A stretch of DNA of 43,426 bases from assembly GCA_019694315.1 (NCBI GenBank), contig JAIBCE010000023.1:1-43426 (forward strand), given 5' to 3'. This document shows positions 25,800-33,443 of the stretch, piece after piece. The DNA comes from Sandaracinaceae bacterium (GTDB lineage: Bacteria; Myxococcota_A; Polyangia; Polyangiales; Sandaracinaceae). Both the position numbers and the translations under genes were made by a program. Position 1 is the first letter of the stretch, and each line of letters opens with the position of its first letter. The notes beneath the pieces were generated by a model that saw only the letters and a list, made by a program, of their open reading frames with translations, was not told the origin of the DNA and did no database searches.

Positions 25800-28202
25800 T
25801 CAATGCGGCGCGACGCCGCCCAGCGCCTGCTGAGCGTCATCGTCGCTGGCCGGGCGGTTCAGCTCCATGAGCGTGGTGCGCGCTTCCTCGGCGCCGGGGC
25901 CGTTCGAGTCGCGCGCCGCCATGAGCAGACCGAGGTCGCCAGTGGCCGCGAAGATGCGGACGATGAGCGGCCGGAGCGACGCGTCCTGGCCGGTGAGGTC
26001 GGCGTAGAGGCGCCGACGGATCTGGTTGGTGCTCATACCGTGGTGGCCGCCCCATCCCGCCTGGAGGCGCGCGACGAAGGTGGTCCAGGCGTAGCCGTGG
26101 CGGTTGTCGCCCTCGCCGTGGTTCAGGATCTCGGCCACGCGCAGGCGACGGTAGACCTGCCCCGAGTCCCACAGGTCCGTCGTCACCAGGTTGAACCAGT
26201 CGTTGGTCTGGTTCATCAGGAGCTCCTGGATCGCGAGGCGGAGATCGGCGTCCTGGCCGAGGCGCTCGAGGAGCGCGGTCGCCGCCTCCTCGCTGCCGCC
26301 CAGGCAGATGGCGATCGCGGCCGCGTCGTCCGTGTCCGGGCTCCCGAGGAGCTGGATGAGGCGCGCGTCGTTCGCGGGATCCGCCGCGTAGCCCACCGCG
26401 ACGGCCGCCGGGATGCGGATGTCGCCCGAGAGCGACGTGTTGGCCATCACCTCGATCAAGCGCGCGGCGATCGGACGGCTCGGGTGCTGCCAGAGCGCAC
26501 CGAGGTAGTAGCGGCGCGCGGCCTCGTCGAGGTCGGTCGCCTGGATCTTCTCGAGCACCGTGTTGAGGGTCGCGTCGTCGGCCACCGCACCGAGCGAGAG
26601 GCCCGCATCGTTGCGCAGGCGCGGATCGTCCTCGGCGTCCTCCACGATCGTCATGAGCGCCTCGGCCGCCTCGGGGCGACCGTAGCGACCGAGCGCGCGC
26701 ACCGCCGCGGTGCGGTTCTGGTACGCGGTCTCGAGCGCCACGCCCGCCATGCCCGCGTGCTGGTTGAACGGCGTGTCACGCGGCCGCGGGATCATGCGGA
26801 GCAACGTGTCGTAGGCCGGATCGTAGTCGAGCTCCGCGAGGGCCATGGCGGCCGTCGCGATGTCGTCGCCCTCGAGCTCGCGCACGAGGATGCGACCCGC
26901 GTCCTGCGAGCCGGAGCGACCGAGCGCCTTCAGCATGCCGGCGCGGCGCGCGAGGTAGGTCTCGTCGCCGACCATCTCGCCGAGCACCTCGGGGACGTCG
27001 GGCGACTGCACGAGCGCGAGCATGTCGAGCGCGTCGCGCGCACGACCGAGGTCGGTGCCGCGGGCGGTCTCGAGCAGGAACGGAACGCCGCGCGCGTCAC
27101 CCAGCTCGGCGAGGCCCGAGGCCGCCTCGAGCCTGGCGATGTCGTCGGTCGACGTGAGCACGGACGCGAGCGCGTCGGCGCCAGCCGGATCGTGCGTGCC
27201 GCGGATCATCAGCACGAGATCGCGGCGCGTCGCGTCGTCGTTCGCGCTCGCGAGGAGCACGGCGAGACCGCGCGCGCCCGTCGAGCGACGCAGCGCCTCG
27301 AGCACCTGCACGCGCATGTTCGGGTTCGCCTGCATCGCCGCGAAGAGCGGGCCGGCTGCGCTCGGATCGCCGATGCGGCCCAGGCCGGACGCGGCCTGAC
27401 GACGCACCTGATCGTCCTCGTCCTGCAAGAGCTCGGTGAGCGGCCCGATGACGGCGGTCGAGCCGTCCTCGCTGAGCGCCTGCGCGACGAGAGCGCGCAC
27501 GCCGACCGACTCGTTGTGCGTCATGCCGGCGAGGCGCTGCACGCCGAGCACCGTCATGATGATGCGCGGATCGAAGCCGTGCTGGCCCTGGAGGTGGCCC
27601 GCGCCGAACTCCTCGACGATCGCGTCGGCCGCCTGCGGCTCGTTCAGCACGGCGAGCGCCCACACCACGGCGGCGCGGCTCGGCGGATCGGTGCAGAGCG
27701 GCAGCACGCGCATGAGGTCGGGCTTGGCCGCGTCGGCAGCCGGCGAGCCGATGCGCGCGAGCGAGCGCGCGGCCTGAGCGCGGATCGCCCCACCTTCGTC
27801 GAGCTCGTGAACGAGCAGCGGCACCGACTGCGCGTCGTGGTGCTCACCGAGCTCGCCCATGATCTCGAGGCGCACTTCCTGGAACGTCGAGCGGGGGAGC
27901 TCTTCGCGCAGGATCTGGAGGAATTCCTCCTCGTTCTGCGCGTCGTTCTGGGCGTGGTTGTACGCGTCCCAGCGGTGCTCGTAGGCCTCGTTGCGCTGCC
28001 ACGCGAAGTAGCCGAGGCCCGCGCTGCCGCCGATGAGCACGACGCCCACGATCCGCCCGACCCAGCTCGTGCGCGTGCGGATTTTTCTCGCCGCCGCGTC
28101 GTCGTCGAGGCCTGCGACCGTGGAGGAAGCGCTCGCGAGCGCGTCGTCCGTGTCGGGCACGTTCGGGAGCGCGGGAAGGTCGTCGTCGTTGTCGTTGCTC
28201 AT
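25800..28202 (-). CDS. Membrane-anchored HEAT-repeat protein
   Basis: An 800-residue protein. Residues 1-46 are acidic and probably cytoplasmic. Residues 47-68 form one transmembrane helix (V-G-R-I-V-G-V-V-L-I-G-G-S). The rest is a chain of about 35-residue helical repeats with the alternation Ala-rich helix, G-D-P or G-S-P turn and L-L helix, the signature of HEAT/PBS-lyase-like repeats (for example A-A-S-G-L-G-R-I-G-D-P-S-A-A). Such alpha-solenoids are protein-interaction scaffolds. A region near residues 670-730 (W-F-N-L-V-T-T, W-T-T-F-V-A-R) departs from the repeat and may be a distinct insert. Topology would place the solenoid in the periplasm if the N-terminus is inside (inference). It stands alone between two hairpins. 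Confidence 0.82.
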   Translation of the reverse strand: MSNDNDDDLPALPNVPDTDDALASASSTVAGLDDDAAARKIRTRTSWVGRIVGVVLIGGSAGLGYFAWQRNEAYEHRWDAYNHAQNDAQNEEEFLQILREELPRSTFQEVRLEIMGELGEHHDAQSVPLLVHELDEGGAIRAQAARSLARIGSPAADAAKPDLMRVLPLCTDPPSRAAVVWALAVLNEPQAADAIVEEFGAGHLQGQHGFDPRIIMTVLGVQRLAGMTHNESVGVRALVAQALSEDGSTAVIGPLTELLQDEDDQVRRQAASGLGRIGDPSAAGPLFAAMQANPNMRVQVLEALRRSTGARGLAVLLASANDDATRRDLVLMIRGTHDPAGADALASVLTSTDDIARLEAASGLAELGDARGVPFLLETARGTDLGRARDALDMLALVQSPDVPEVLGEMVGDETYLARRAGMLKALGRSGSQDAGRILVRELEGDDIATAAMALAELDYDPAYDTLLRMIPRPRDTPFNQHAGMAGVALETAYQNRTAAVRALGRYGRPEAAEALMTIVEDAEDDPRLRNDAGLSLGAVADDATLNTVLEKIQATDLDEAARRYYLGALWQHPSRPIAARLIEVMANTSLSGDIRIPAAVAVGYAADPANDARLIQLLGSPDTDDAAAIAICLGGSEEAATALLERLGQDADLRLAIQELLMNQTNDWFNLVTTDLWDSGQVYRRLRVAEILNHGEGDNRHGYAWTTFVARLQAGWGGHHGMSTNQIRRRLYADLTGQDASLRPLIVRIFAATGDLGLLMAARDSNGPGAEEARTTLMELNRPASDDDAQQALGGVAPH

Positions 28203-28225
28203 GAGGACCCCGTGGCCCGGGGGGC

Positions 28226-28247
28226 CCCGCTCGTGAAATCGAGCGGG
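28226..28247 (-). terminator. Hairpin between the SseB and HEAT-repeat genes
   Basis: CCCGCTCG and CGAGCGGG are perfect 8-bp arms around TGAAAT in a 118-bp gap. It can end the SseB-gene transcript or lie in the HEAT-gene leader, 24 bp ahead of that gene's ATG at 28202. No T-run follows. Confidence 0.45.
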
Positions 28248-28320
28248 CCCGTTCCGAGGCGCGGAACCTTATCCAAGGTGGCCCTCGTCTTTCAACGGCC
28301 ACGCGAGCAAGAGCGATCCG

Positions 28321-29313
28321 TCAGCGACGCCAGGGATAGAACACGAAGGCCTCGCCCTTGGCGGCCTTGAAATGGGCGGGATCGTCCAGGGTCACCACCG
28401 GCATCCCCGTCGCCTTGGCCACCGCCTCCGCGAGCGCATCGAGGCGCTTGCGCATCCGTGTGTCGATCCGGAGGCCGAGCGCTGGATGTGCGTTCGCGCT
28501 CCCGATGCACGCCCACTCCACCTCCGGATAGCCCCGCAGGAGCGCCTCGAGCCGGTCGAGCAGCGCGTCTTCGGGCGGCGTCCCCGGAGGGAAGAGGCGC
28601 GTGGATGCGAGGATCTGCGCGCTCGCGTCCGGGTGCATGGGAGGCGCGTCCTTGGGCTCGCGTGGGGGCAGAGCGCCCGCCGGGAGCGACGTCGGCACCG
28701 TCACCGCCGAGGTGGGTGCGCCGACGATCGGCACGCCCCCGGGCGTGGGCGTCGGAGCGCGCACGGCGGGCACCCCGAGCGCAGGCGTCGGTGGCCGGGC
28801 CGAGGCTCCAGGCGGGGGCGTCGGCGCTCGCACCGCGGCCATGCCTGGCTCGGACTTGCGAACCGCCGCCATGAGCGACGACTCGACTCTTCCGGTCGCG
28901 GCGAACGGTCCCGCCGACTCTCGGCGCGTCTGGCGCAGGAGCGGCTCGAGCTCGTTGCGACCGATCTCGAGCGAGTGCTCGCTCGTGATGTCGACCACGA
29001 CGAAGCCCAGGTTCTTCTCGAAGGCGTAGCCGAAGGCCGCGCGTGCGCCGATCTCCTTGTGCACGACGCCGCCGTCGGGCCCGAGCCAGCCGAAGCGCTG
29101 CGCCGCCTCGAGGAGCTCGGCCTCCGTGGTGAACACGGGGAGCGCGGCCAGGCCGCTGCTGTTCACGAGCGTCCGGTATCCCTCGACGCCTTCCCACGGC
29201 ACGATCCACAGCGTGCGCTGCGCGAGCGCCACGAGCGCGTCGACCTTGGCCTGACCGCCCTGGGCGGCGTCGGTCAGGAGGCGCTTGAGGGCCTCGTTCT
29301 GTCGTTCGGTCAT
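28321..29313 (-). CDS. SseB-domain protein with Pro/Ala/Thr linker
   Basis: A 330-residue protein with two SseB-like halves. Residues about 20-125 match the SseB N-terminal domain (L-W-I-V-P-W, then V-F-T-T-E-A-E-L-L-E-A at 60-70). Residues about 245-330 match the SseB C-terminal domain (D-R-L-E-A-L-L-R-G-Y-P-E-V-E, ending F-V-F-Y-P-W-R-R). Between them lies a Pro/Ala/Thr-rich linker with near-repeats of the type V-R-A-P-T-P-x-P-G. E. coli SseB was described as enhancing serine sensitivity; the mechanism is unknown. No membrane segment. The ATG at 29313 is preferred to an in-frame GTG at 29325. It lies downstream of the histidine-kinase gene on the same strand with a 106-bp gap, so it is probably a separate transcript. 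Confidence 0.72.
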   Translation of the reverse strand: MTERQNEALKRLLTDAAQGGQAKVDALVALAQRTLWIVPWEGVEGYRTLVNSSGLAALPVFTTEAELLEAAQRFGWLGPDGGVVHKEIGARAAFGYAFEKNLGFVVVDITSEHSLEIGRNELEPLLRQTRRESAGPFAATGRVESSLMAAVRKSEPGMAAVRAPTPPPGASARPPTPALGVPAVRAPTPTPGGVPIVGAPTSAVTVPTSLPAGALPPREPKDAPPMHPDASAQILASTRLFPPGTPPEDALLDRLEALLRGYPEVEWACIGSANAHPALGLRIDTRMRKRLDALAEAVAKATGMPVVTLDDPAHFKAAKGEAFVFYPWRR

Positions 29314-29419
29314 TCCGGGCCTCACCGCGTCGACGCGAGCGACGACGCAGACTTCGGGGTTCCCGAAAATGCTAGCCCGAGCGGCCGACCCCCCCGCAAC
29401 TTTCGCGCAGCCTGGCGGC

Positions 29420-30835
29420 TCACTCGGCCGCGTCGCGCACCACGGGGGGCCGGTTCGCGGGCAGATCGCCGGGGCGCGAGATCACCGAGAACGACACCCG
29501 CGCCCCGACCACGCGACGGTGCTCGTCGAGCACGTTCTCCGCCCACGCCCGACCGCCATGCGCGATCGCGATCCGCGACACGAGCGAGAGGCCGAGACCG
29601 AGCGACTGATGCGCCGCGCCCGCGCGATGCTCGCCGCGATAGAAGGGGTCGAAGACGCGCTCGATCTCCGCGGCGTCGAAGCCATGGCCGCGGTCGAGCA
29701 CGGAGAACACGATCTCGCGCGCGCCCTCGGCCGCCGGCTGGCTGGTCACCCCGAGCTTCACCACACCGTCGCCGTAGCGCTTGGCGTTCTCGAGGAGGTT
29801 CGCCAGCGCACGCCCGATCAGGGTCGCATCGCCCGCGAACGCGATCGCGTCCTCGTCCGATGCGAGCAGCTCGAGCGGCAGCCCCACGCGCTCGAGGGCG
29901 CGCGCGCCGATGTCGAGCCCCTCCACCGTGCGGATCGAGAGCGTATCGAACGAGAGGCGCGAGCTCGCGAGGAGCTCGCCGACCAGATCGTCGACCTCGA
30001 GGATCTCGCGCTCGAGCTCGTCGACGAGCTTCGGATCCGTGCCGCCGTCGCGCGCCAGCTCGAGGAGGATGCGGAGGTGTCCCAGAGGAGTCCGCAGCTC
30101 GTGCGATACCGCCGCGAGGAGCTCTCGTTGATCCTGGAGCTGCTTCTGGATCCGCGATGCCATCTCGTTGATGGCGTTGCCGAGCACGCGGATCTCGCCG
30201 ACCCGGTGCCGCGGATCGAGCGCGACACGCGCGGTGAGGTTGCCCTCTCCGATCTCGCGCGCGACGCCCGCGACCTGTCCGAGCGGCTTGGCGATGCGGC
30301 GCGCGATCACGCCGGACGCGGCCCAGAGCGTGCCGCCGGCGACGAGGAACGCGAGCGCGATCAGGCCCCACGGCTTGACCTCGTGCCGCGTGCAGATGGC
30401 GACCTCGCCCAGCACGGGCTCGGTGGCGATCGCGACGGGCGCCACGAAGTGGGGCGTTCCGTCGCAGCGCAGCGGGCCGTAGTCGCCCATCGGGATGCCG
30501 TGCGCGTCGGCCAGGCGGATGCCCACGTCGAGCTCGTCGGCCATCGCCTCGGCCAGCGCCGCGCGCCGCACGGGCTCGTCCCACACCTCGGCGAAGCGAT
30601 GGCCCACGAAGGTCTGCAGGCGTGCGTACTGCTCGCGCGGATCGCGCTCGGCGGGGAAGAACAGCGAGAGCACCACCACCACCGTCGCGCCCGTCATCGC
30701 GATGGAGGCGCCGAACCAGAGAAAGAGACGGCGATGGAGCCGCGCGCGCACGTAGTGCTGGAGCGCCGCCATCGGCGCGCGGCGCGCGAATTCGTCCTCG
30801 TTCACGCAGTAGAGCGGTCGCCGGTGAAAGCCCAT
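29420..30835 (-). CDS. Sensor histidine kinase
   Basis: A 471-residue membrane histidine kinase. Transmembrane helices lie at about 37-60 and 156-178, with a periplasmic sensor of about 95 residues between them containing two Cys (124 and 148). A HAMP domain at about 178-230 follows. The HisKA box is A-A-V-S-H-E-L-R-T-P with phospho-acceptor His245. The ATPase has an N box N-L-L-E-N-A-K-R at 347-354, G1 D-R-G-H-G-F at 381-386 and G2 G-L-G-L-S-L at 413-418, all intact. Its gene starts 8 bp after the response-regulator stop, so they form a cognate pair. The two His-rich exported proteins upstream in the same operon suggest metal or envelope-stress sensing (inference), much as CpxA pairs with CpxP or CusS with its metal proteins. 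Confidence 0.94.
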   Translation of the reverse strand: MGFHRRPLYCVNEDEFARRAPMAALQHYVRARLHRRLFLWFGASIAMTGATVVVVLSLFFPAERDPREQYARLQTFVGHRFAEVWDEPVRRAALAEAMADELDVGIRLADAHGIPMGDYGPLRCDGTPHFVAPVAIATEPVLGEVAICTRHEVKPWGLIALAFLVAGGTLWAASGVIARRIAKPLGQVAGVAREIGEGNLTARVALDPRHRVGEIRVLGNAINEMASRIQKQLQDQRELLAAVSHELRTPLGHLRILLELARDGGTDPKLVDELEREILEVDDLVGELLASSRLSFDTLSIRTVEGLDIGARALERVGLPLELLASDEDAIAFAGDATLIGRALANLLENAKRYGDGVVKLGVTSQPAAEGAREIVFSVLDRGHGFDAAEIERVFDPFYRGEHRAGAAHQSLGLGLSLVSRIAIAHGGRAWAENVLDEHRRVVGARVSFSVISRPGDLPANRPPVVRDAAE

Positions 30836-30843
30836 GGCGCGCC

Positions 30844-31554
30844 TCAGCTCGGAGGGACGGTTCCGTCCTTGGAGAGGACGTAGCCCACGCCGCGCACGGT
30901 CTTGATGCGCGCCTGATCGTCGTCGCCGATCTTCTTGCGGAGGCGAGAGATGTGGACGTCCACCGTGCGCTCACCCACCACCACGTCGTCGCGGCCCGCC
31001 TCGGCGAGGAGGGCGTTGCGCGGGATGACGCGGCCCGCGCGCCGCAGGAGCGCCGCGAGGATGTCGAACTCGAGGCCCGTGAGCTCCACGGCCTTTCCAT
31101 CGACGATCACCTCGCGGGTGCCGACGTCGGCCGTGATGCCGGCGGCGCTCAGGCGCTCGCCCGTGGTGTCGGGCGCGGCCCGTCGCAGCACCGCTCGGAT
31201 CCGCGCGAGCAGCTCGCGAGGGCCGAAGGGCTTGGCCACGTAGTCGTCGGCGCCGAGCTCGAGACCGACCACGCGATCGGTCTCGTCACCACGCGCCGTG
31301 AGCATGAGGACGGGGATGTTCGACTCGAGGCGGATCCGCCGGAGCACCTCGAGCCCATCGATCTGCGGCATCATCACGTCGAGCAGCACGGCGTCGAAGC
31401 CGTTGCCCGAGCTCGTCGACGCGTTGGGGCGCAGGAGATCGAGCCCCTGCTTGCCATCGGGCGCGTAGGTGAGCGTCACGCCGTTCTGCGCGAGGTAGCC
31501 CTCGAGCAGCTCGAAGAGGCGCTTGTCGTCGTCGATGAGCAAGAGGCGGATCAT
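30844..31554 (-). CDS. OmpR-family response regulator
   Basis: A 236-residue regulator with an N-terminal receiver and a C-terminal winged helix. Receiver residues are the acidic pocket D-D-D at 8-10, the phospho-acceptor Asp59 in L-L-D-V-M-M-P, Thr86 and Lys108 (A-K-P-F). The DNA-binding part has the usual E-V-I-V-D-G-K-A-V-E-L-T beta sheet and ends R-T-V-R-G-V-G-Y. Residues 42-52 hold an unusual Asn/Ser/Gly-rich insertion just before the phospho-acceptor strand. The ATG at 31554 is the receiver start; the frame extends to 31599 without resemblance. It is in tandem with the histidine kinase 8 bp downstream and follows two small exported protein genes after a palindrome, suggesting autoregulation of this operon. 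Confidence 0.94.
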   Translation of the reverse strand: MIRLLLIDDDKRLFELLEGYLAQNGVTLTYAPDGKQGLDLLRPNASTSSGNGFDAVLLDVMMPQIDGLEVLRRIRLESNIPVLMLTARGDETDRVVGLELGADDYVAKPFGPRELLARIRAVLRRAAPDTTGERLSAAGITADVGTREVIVDGKAVELTGLEFDILAALLRRAGRVIPRNALLAEAGRDDVVVGERTVDVHISRLRKKIGDDDQARIKTVRGVGYVLSKDGTVPPS

Positions 31555-31570
31555 GGTGTTCGACTCGCGG

Positions 31571-31586
31571 GCCGCCTCGAGGCGGC
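31571..31586 (-). promoter_or_regulatory. 16-bp perfect palindrome ahead of the response-regulator start
   Basis: GCCGCCTCGAGGCGGC reads the same on both strands and ends 17 bp before the ATG at 31554. In RNA it would form a six-pair stem with a TCGA loop close to the initiation site. It may lower downstream expression relative to the two small genes, or act as an operator. No Shine-Dalgarno is seen between it and the start. Confidence 0.4.
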
Positions 31587-31624
31587 GTGAGAGCGGCATG
31601 TGCGTGATTCGTGCTCGGACAGCA

Positions 31625-31664
31625 GAGAGCAGCGCAGAGCCGCGGAGAGCAGCGGAGAGCCGCG
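31625..31664. repeat. Two tandem copies of a 20-bp unit
   Basis: The 20-bp segments 31625-31644 and 31645-31664 differ at one position only and consist of GAGAGCAGCG followed by (C/G)AGAGCCGCG. They lie between the small His-rich gene and the response-regulator gene. This is probably replication slippage. Confidence 0.75.
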
Positions 31665-31673
31665 TGAATCAGT

Positions 31674-31898
31674 CTACTCGGACGCGGTCGGCGCGTCGTG
31701 GGCCGGCGCGCCCTCTTCGCGGATCACGCGCTCGGCCGAGCGCGTGCACACGTCGGCGACGTGGTCCTCGAAGGCCTCGCGCCGCGCGGCGTGGTGCGAG
31801 GCCATGCAGTGACCGAGGTGGGCGAAGCCGTGCGCGAAGCCGCCGACGGTGCCGAGGGAGAAGACGACCACGAGGAACGCTCGCTTGAGGGGATGCAT
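31674..31898 (-). CDS. Small exported His/Cys-containing protein
   Basis: A 74-residue product. Residues 7-24 are a hydrophobic signal or anchor helix. The following stretch is rich in His (23, 27, 30, 35, 36, 46, 67) with Cys31 and Cys51, a pattern suited to metal binding, although no named family is recognised. It is the second gene of a likely minus-strand operon: the His/Gly/Trp-rich protein upstream (57-bp gap), then the response regulator and kinase downstream. Coding is supported by the signal-like N-terminus and biased codon positions. It may buffer a periplasmic metal or modulate the kinase (inference). Confidence 0.65.
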   Translation of the reverse strand: MHPLKRAFLVVVFSLGTVGGFAHGFAHLGHCMASHHAARREAFEDHVADVCTRSAERVIREEGAPAHDAPTASE

Positions 31899-31955
31899 GG
31901 GTGTGCTCCTGGAATTCGCTGAATATCGTTGGAAAGTGCGTGAATTCTCGCGGTC

Positions 31956-32549
31956 TCAGTTCCGGTACGGGCCACCGCCGAAGAAGGCGCCCTGGCCGCG
32001 ATCGATCAGGTCGGCGAGGGTCTTGCGCTGATCCTCGTCGAGCGCCTCGGTGACCTTCGCGAGCGCGCCGAAGAACGTCGTGCGGAGCGTGCGGAGCTTC
32101 TCGTCGTGGCGCGCGTAGAGCTCACCCATCTGCGTCTCGTCGACGTGGCCTGCGCGGATCGCCGCTGCGATCTCGCGCCGCGTCGCCTCGAGCTCGCCCT
32201 GCCCCGTCTGCATCGCCTCGCGGACCTCGTCGAAGGCCTGACGGATCACCTTCTCCTGACCCGGCGTGGTGTCGAGGCGCTCGAAGACGAAGCGCAGGCC
32301 GAACGCGTTGCGTCCGCGACCCTCACCGCCCTGCCAGCCGCCGCCCTGCCAGCCGCCATGGCCCCAGCCACCGCCGTGGTGCCAGCCGCCGCCGTGCCAG
32401 CCGCCGCCCTGGTGCCAGCCGCCGCCGTGGTGACCCCAGCCCGCGCCGCACGCGCCCATGCGCCGGCCGTAGCCACCGCCGCAGCGCCCCGCGCGGAGGA
32501 CCTTGACGAGCCCGATCAGGCTCAGCGCTCCGATGACGAATCCGAACAT
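31956..32549 (-). CDS. Spy/CpxP-like periplasmic protein with Gly/His/Trp-rich repeat
   Basis: A 197-residue protein. A short hydrophobic anchor (1-19) is followed by a Gly/His/Trp-rich low-complexity zone at 37-74 built from G-G-G-W-H and G-H-G-G-W units, then a helical domain at 92-185 with L-D-T-T-P-G-Q-E-K-V at 92-101 and A-L-D-E-D-Q-R-K-T-L-A-D-L at 169-181. The latter two resemble the LTxxQ motifs of Spy/CpxP/CnrX-type periplasmic chaperones and heavy-metal sensors. The ATG at 32549 is well supported by AGGAGG five bases upstream, rather than a longer start at 32576. It leads the operon with the small His-rich protein, response regulator and kinase. In Cpx- and Cnr-type systems such a protein feeds back on the sensor; the same is plausible here. 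Confidence 0.82.
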   Translation of the reverse strand: MFGFVIGALSLIGLVKVLRAGRCGGGYGRRMGACGAGWGHHGGGWHQGGGWHGGGWHHGGGWGHGGWQGGGWQGGEGRGRNAFGLRFVFERLDTTPGQEKVIRQAFDEVREAMQTGQGELEATRREIAAAIRAGHVDETQMGELYARHDEKLRTLRTTFFGALAKVTEALDEDQRKTLADLIDRGQGAFFGGGPYRN

Positions 32550-32616
32550 GTCTGCCTCCTCGTCGCGCGTGCCCATCGTGGGTGGCGACTCGGAGGACTC
32601 TGCGCAGCGCATGTGA

Positions 32617-32627
32617 AGGGTCACCCT
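32617..32627. promoter_or_regulatory. Palindrome AGGGT-C-ACCCT in a divergent gap
   Basis: This 11-bp palindrome sits in the 159-bp gap (32550-32708) between the Spy-like operon and the divergent degenerate-receiver gene, about 70 bp upstream of the former. It could be a regulator site for either side. No convincing -35/-10 pair is visible in the gap. Confidence 0.3.
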
Positions 32628-32708
32628 CGACCGCGGTGAAGAAACGTGGCGAGGCGATGCGCGAAGGCGTTCACGAGGGCTGGCTCCTCTGGCACCATCG
32701 AGGTGCCC

Positions 32709-33422
32709 ATGCGGGGTGCCCACCAGGAGATCGTGCTCATCCGCGAAGCGCTCGAGGGCTTCATCGCGCCCGAGATCGCGACGGCGATCCTCTTCGACGC
32801 GCTGGCGCAGACGAGCACGCCGCCGAGCAACCTCCACGAGGCGCGCACCTTCGTGACCGGGCCCCTGAGCGAGGTGGTCCGGCGTCGCGTGCGCTCGGAC
32901 GAAGTCACCTCGATCGTGCGCCTCGTGCAGGGCGCCATCGACGCCGCGATCGATCGTGACGGCGTCGACGTGGACGTGGACTTCGATCCCGCGGCCTCGG
33001 CGCCCGGCGACGGACCCACCGCCACGCAGCAGATGTCCACGATCACGCGGCCGGTGCCCGTCGTGGTGCTCGCCGCGAGCTCCACCTTCGCCGATCGGCT
33101 CGGGCTCTGCCTCGGCGAGGACCGCGTCTACGCCTCGACCGTCGCGAGCGCGCAGGGCCTGCGCAAGGCGATCTTCGCGCAGAGCCCCATGCTCGTCGTC
33201 TTCGACGGCTCGAGCCTCGCGGAGCTCGATCCCGAGCCGATCGCCGAGGTGCTGCGCGGCTTCCCCGACAACGTCGTGCCGGTGCTCTGGGCCGGCGAGA
33301 CCGCGTGGGGCGCGCGCCTCATGACGATCGCTCCGCGCAAGCCCGCGCTCGTCACGCTCGAGCGCAAGGAAGGCATCGAGCCGCTCTGCGATCTCGTGCT
33401 CTCGCGGTTCCGCGGAGCCTGA
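32709..33422 (+). CDS. Protein with helical N-domain and degenerate receiver-like domain
   Basis: A 237-residue soluble protein. Residues 1-82 are helical and unassigned. A charged linker (85-113) follows. Residues 115-235 have the strand/helix rhythm of a CheY-like receiver: V-V-V-L-A-A-S at 118-124, then M-L-V-V-F-D-G-S-S with a possible phospho-acceptor Asp166 at 161-169, and V-V-P-V-L-W-A at 189-195. The usual acidic pair at the end of strand 1 reads A-A-S and no conserved Thr/Lys switch is evident, so phosphorylation is doubtful. No output domain is attached. It is divergent from the envelope two-component operon and 21 bp upstream of the GH31 gene on the same strand; an in-frame upstream start at 32646 is less likely. 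Confidence 0.65.
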   Translation: MRGAHQEIVLIREALEGFIAPEIATAILFDALAQTSTPPSNLHEARTFVTGPLSEVVRRRVRSDEVTSIVRLVQGAIDAAIDRDGVDVDVDFDPAASAPGDGPTATQQMSTITRPVPVVVLAASSTFADRLGLCLGEDRVYASTVASAQGLRKAIFAQSPMLVVFDGSSLAELDPEPIAEVLRGFPDNVVPVLWAGETAWGARLMTIAPRKPALVTLERKEGIEPLCDLVLSRFRGA

Positions 33423-33443
33423 GCGTCGAAGTACGCTGCGTCG

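Noticed and set aside
24915..28370. A 1151-codon plus-strand open frame opposite the HEAT-repeat gene
   Set aside because: The translation is Arg/Glu/His-rich without domains; the minus strand encodes regular HEAT repeats with a transmembrane helix.
29326..29419. Possible minus-strand promoter with TTGCGG and TAGCAT upstream of the SseB gene
   Set aside because: The spacer is 19 bp and the boxes match poorly, so support is insufficient.
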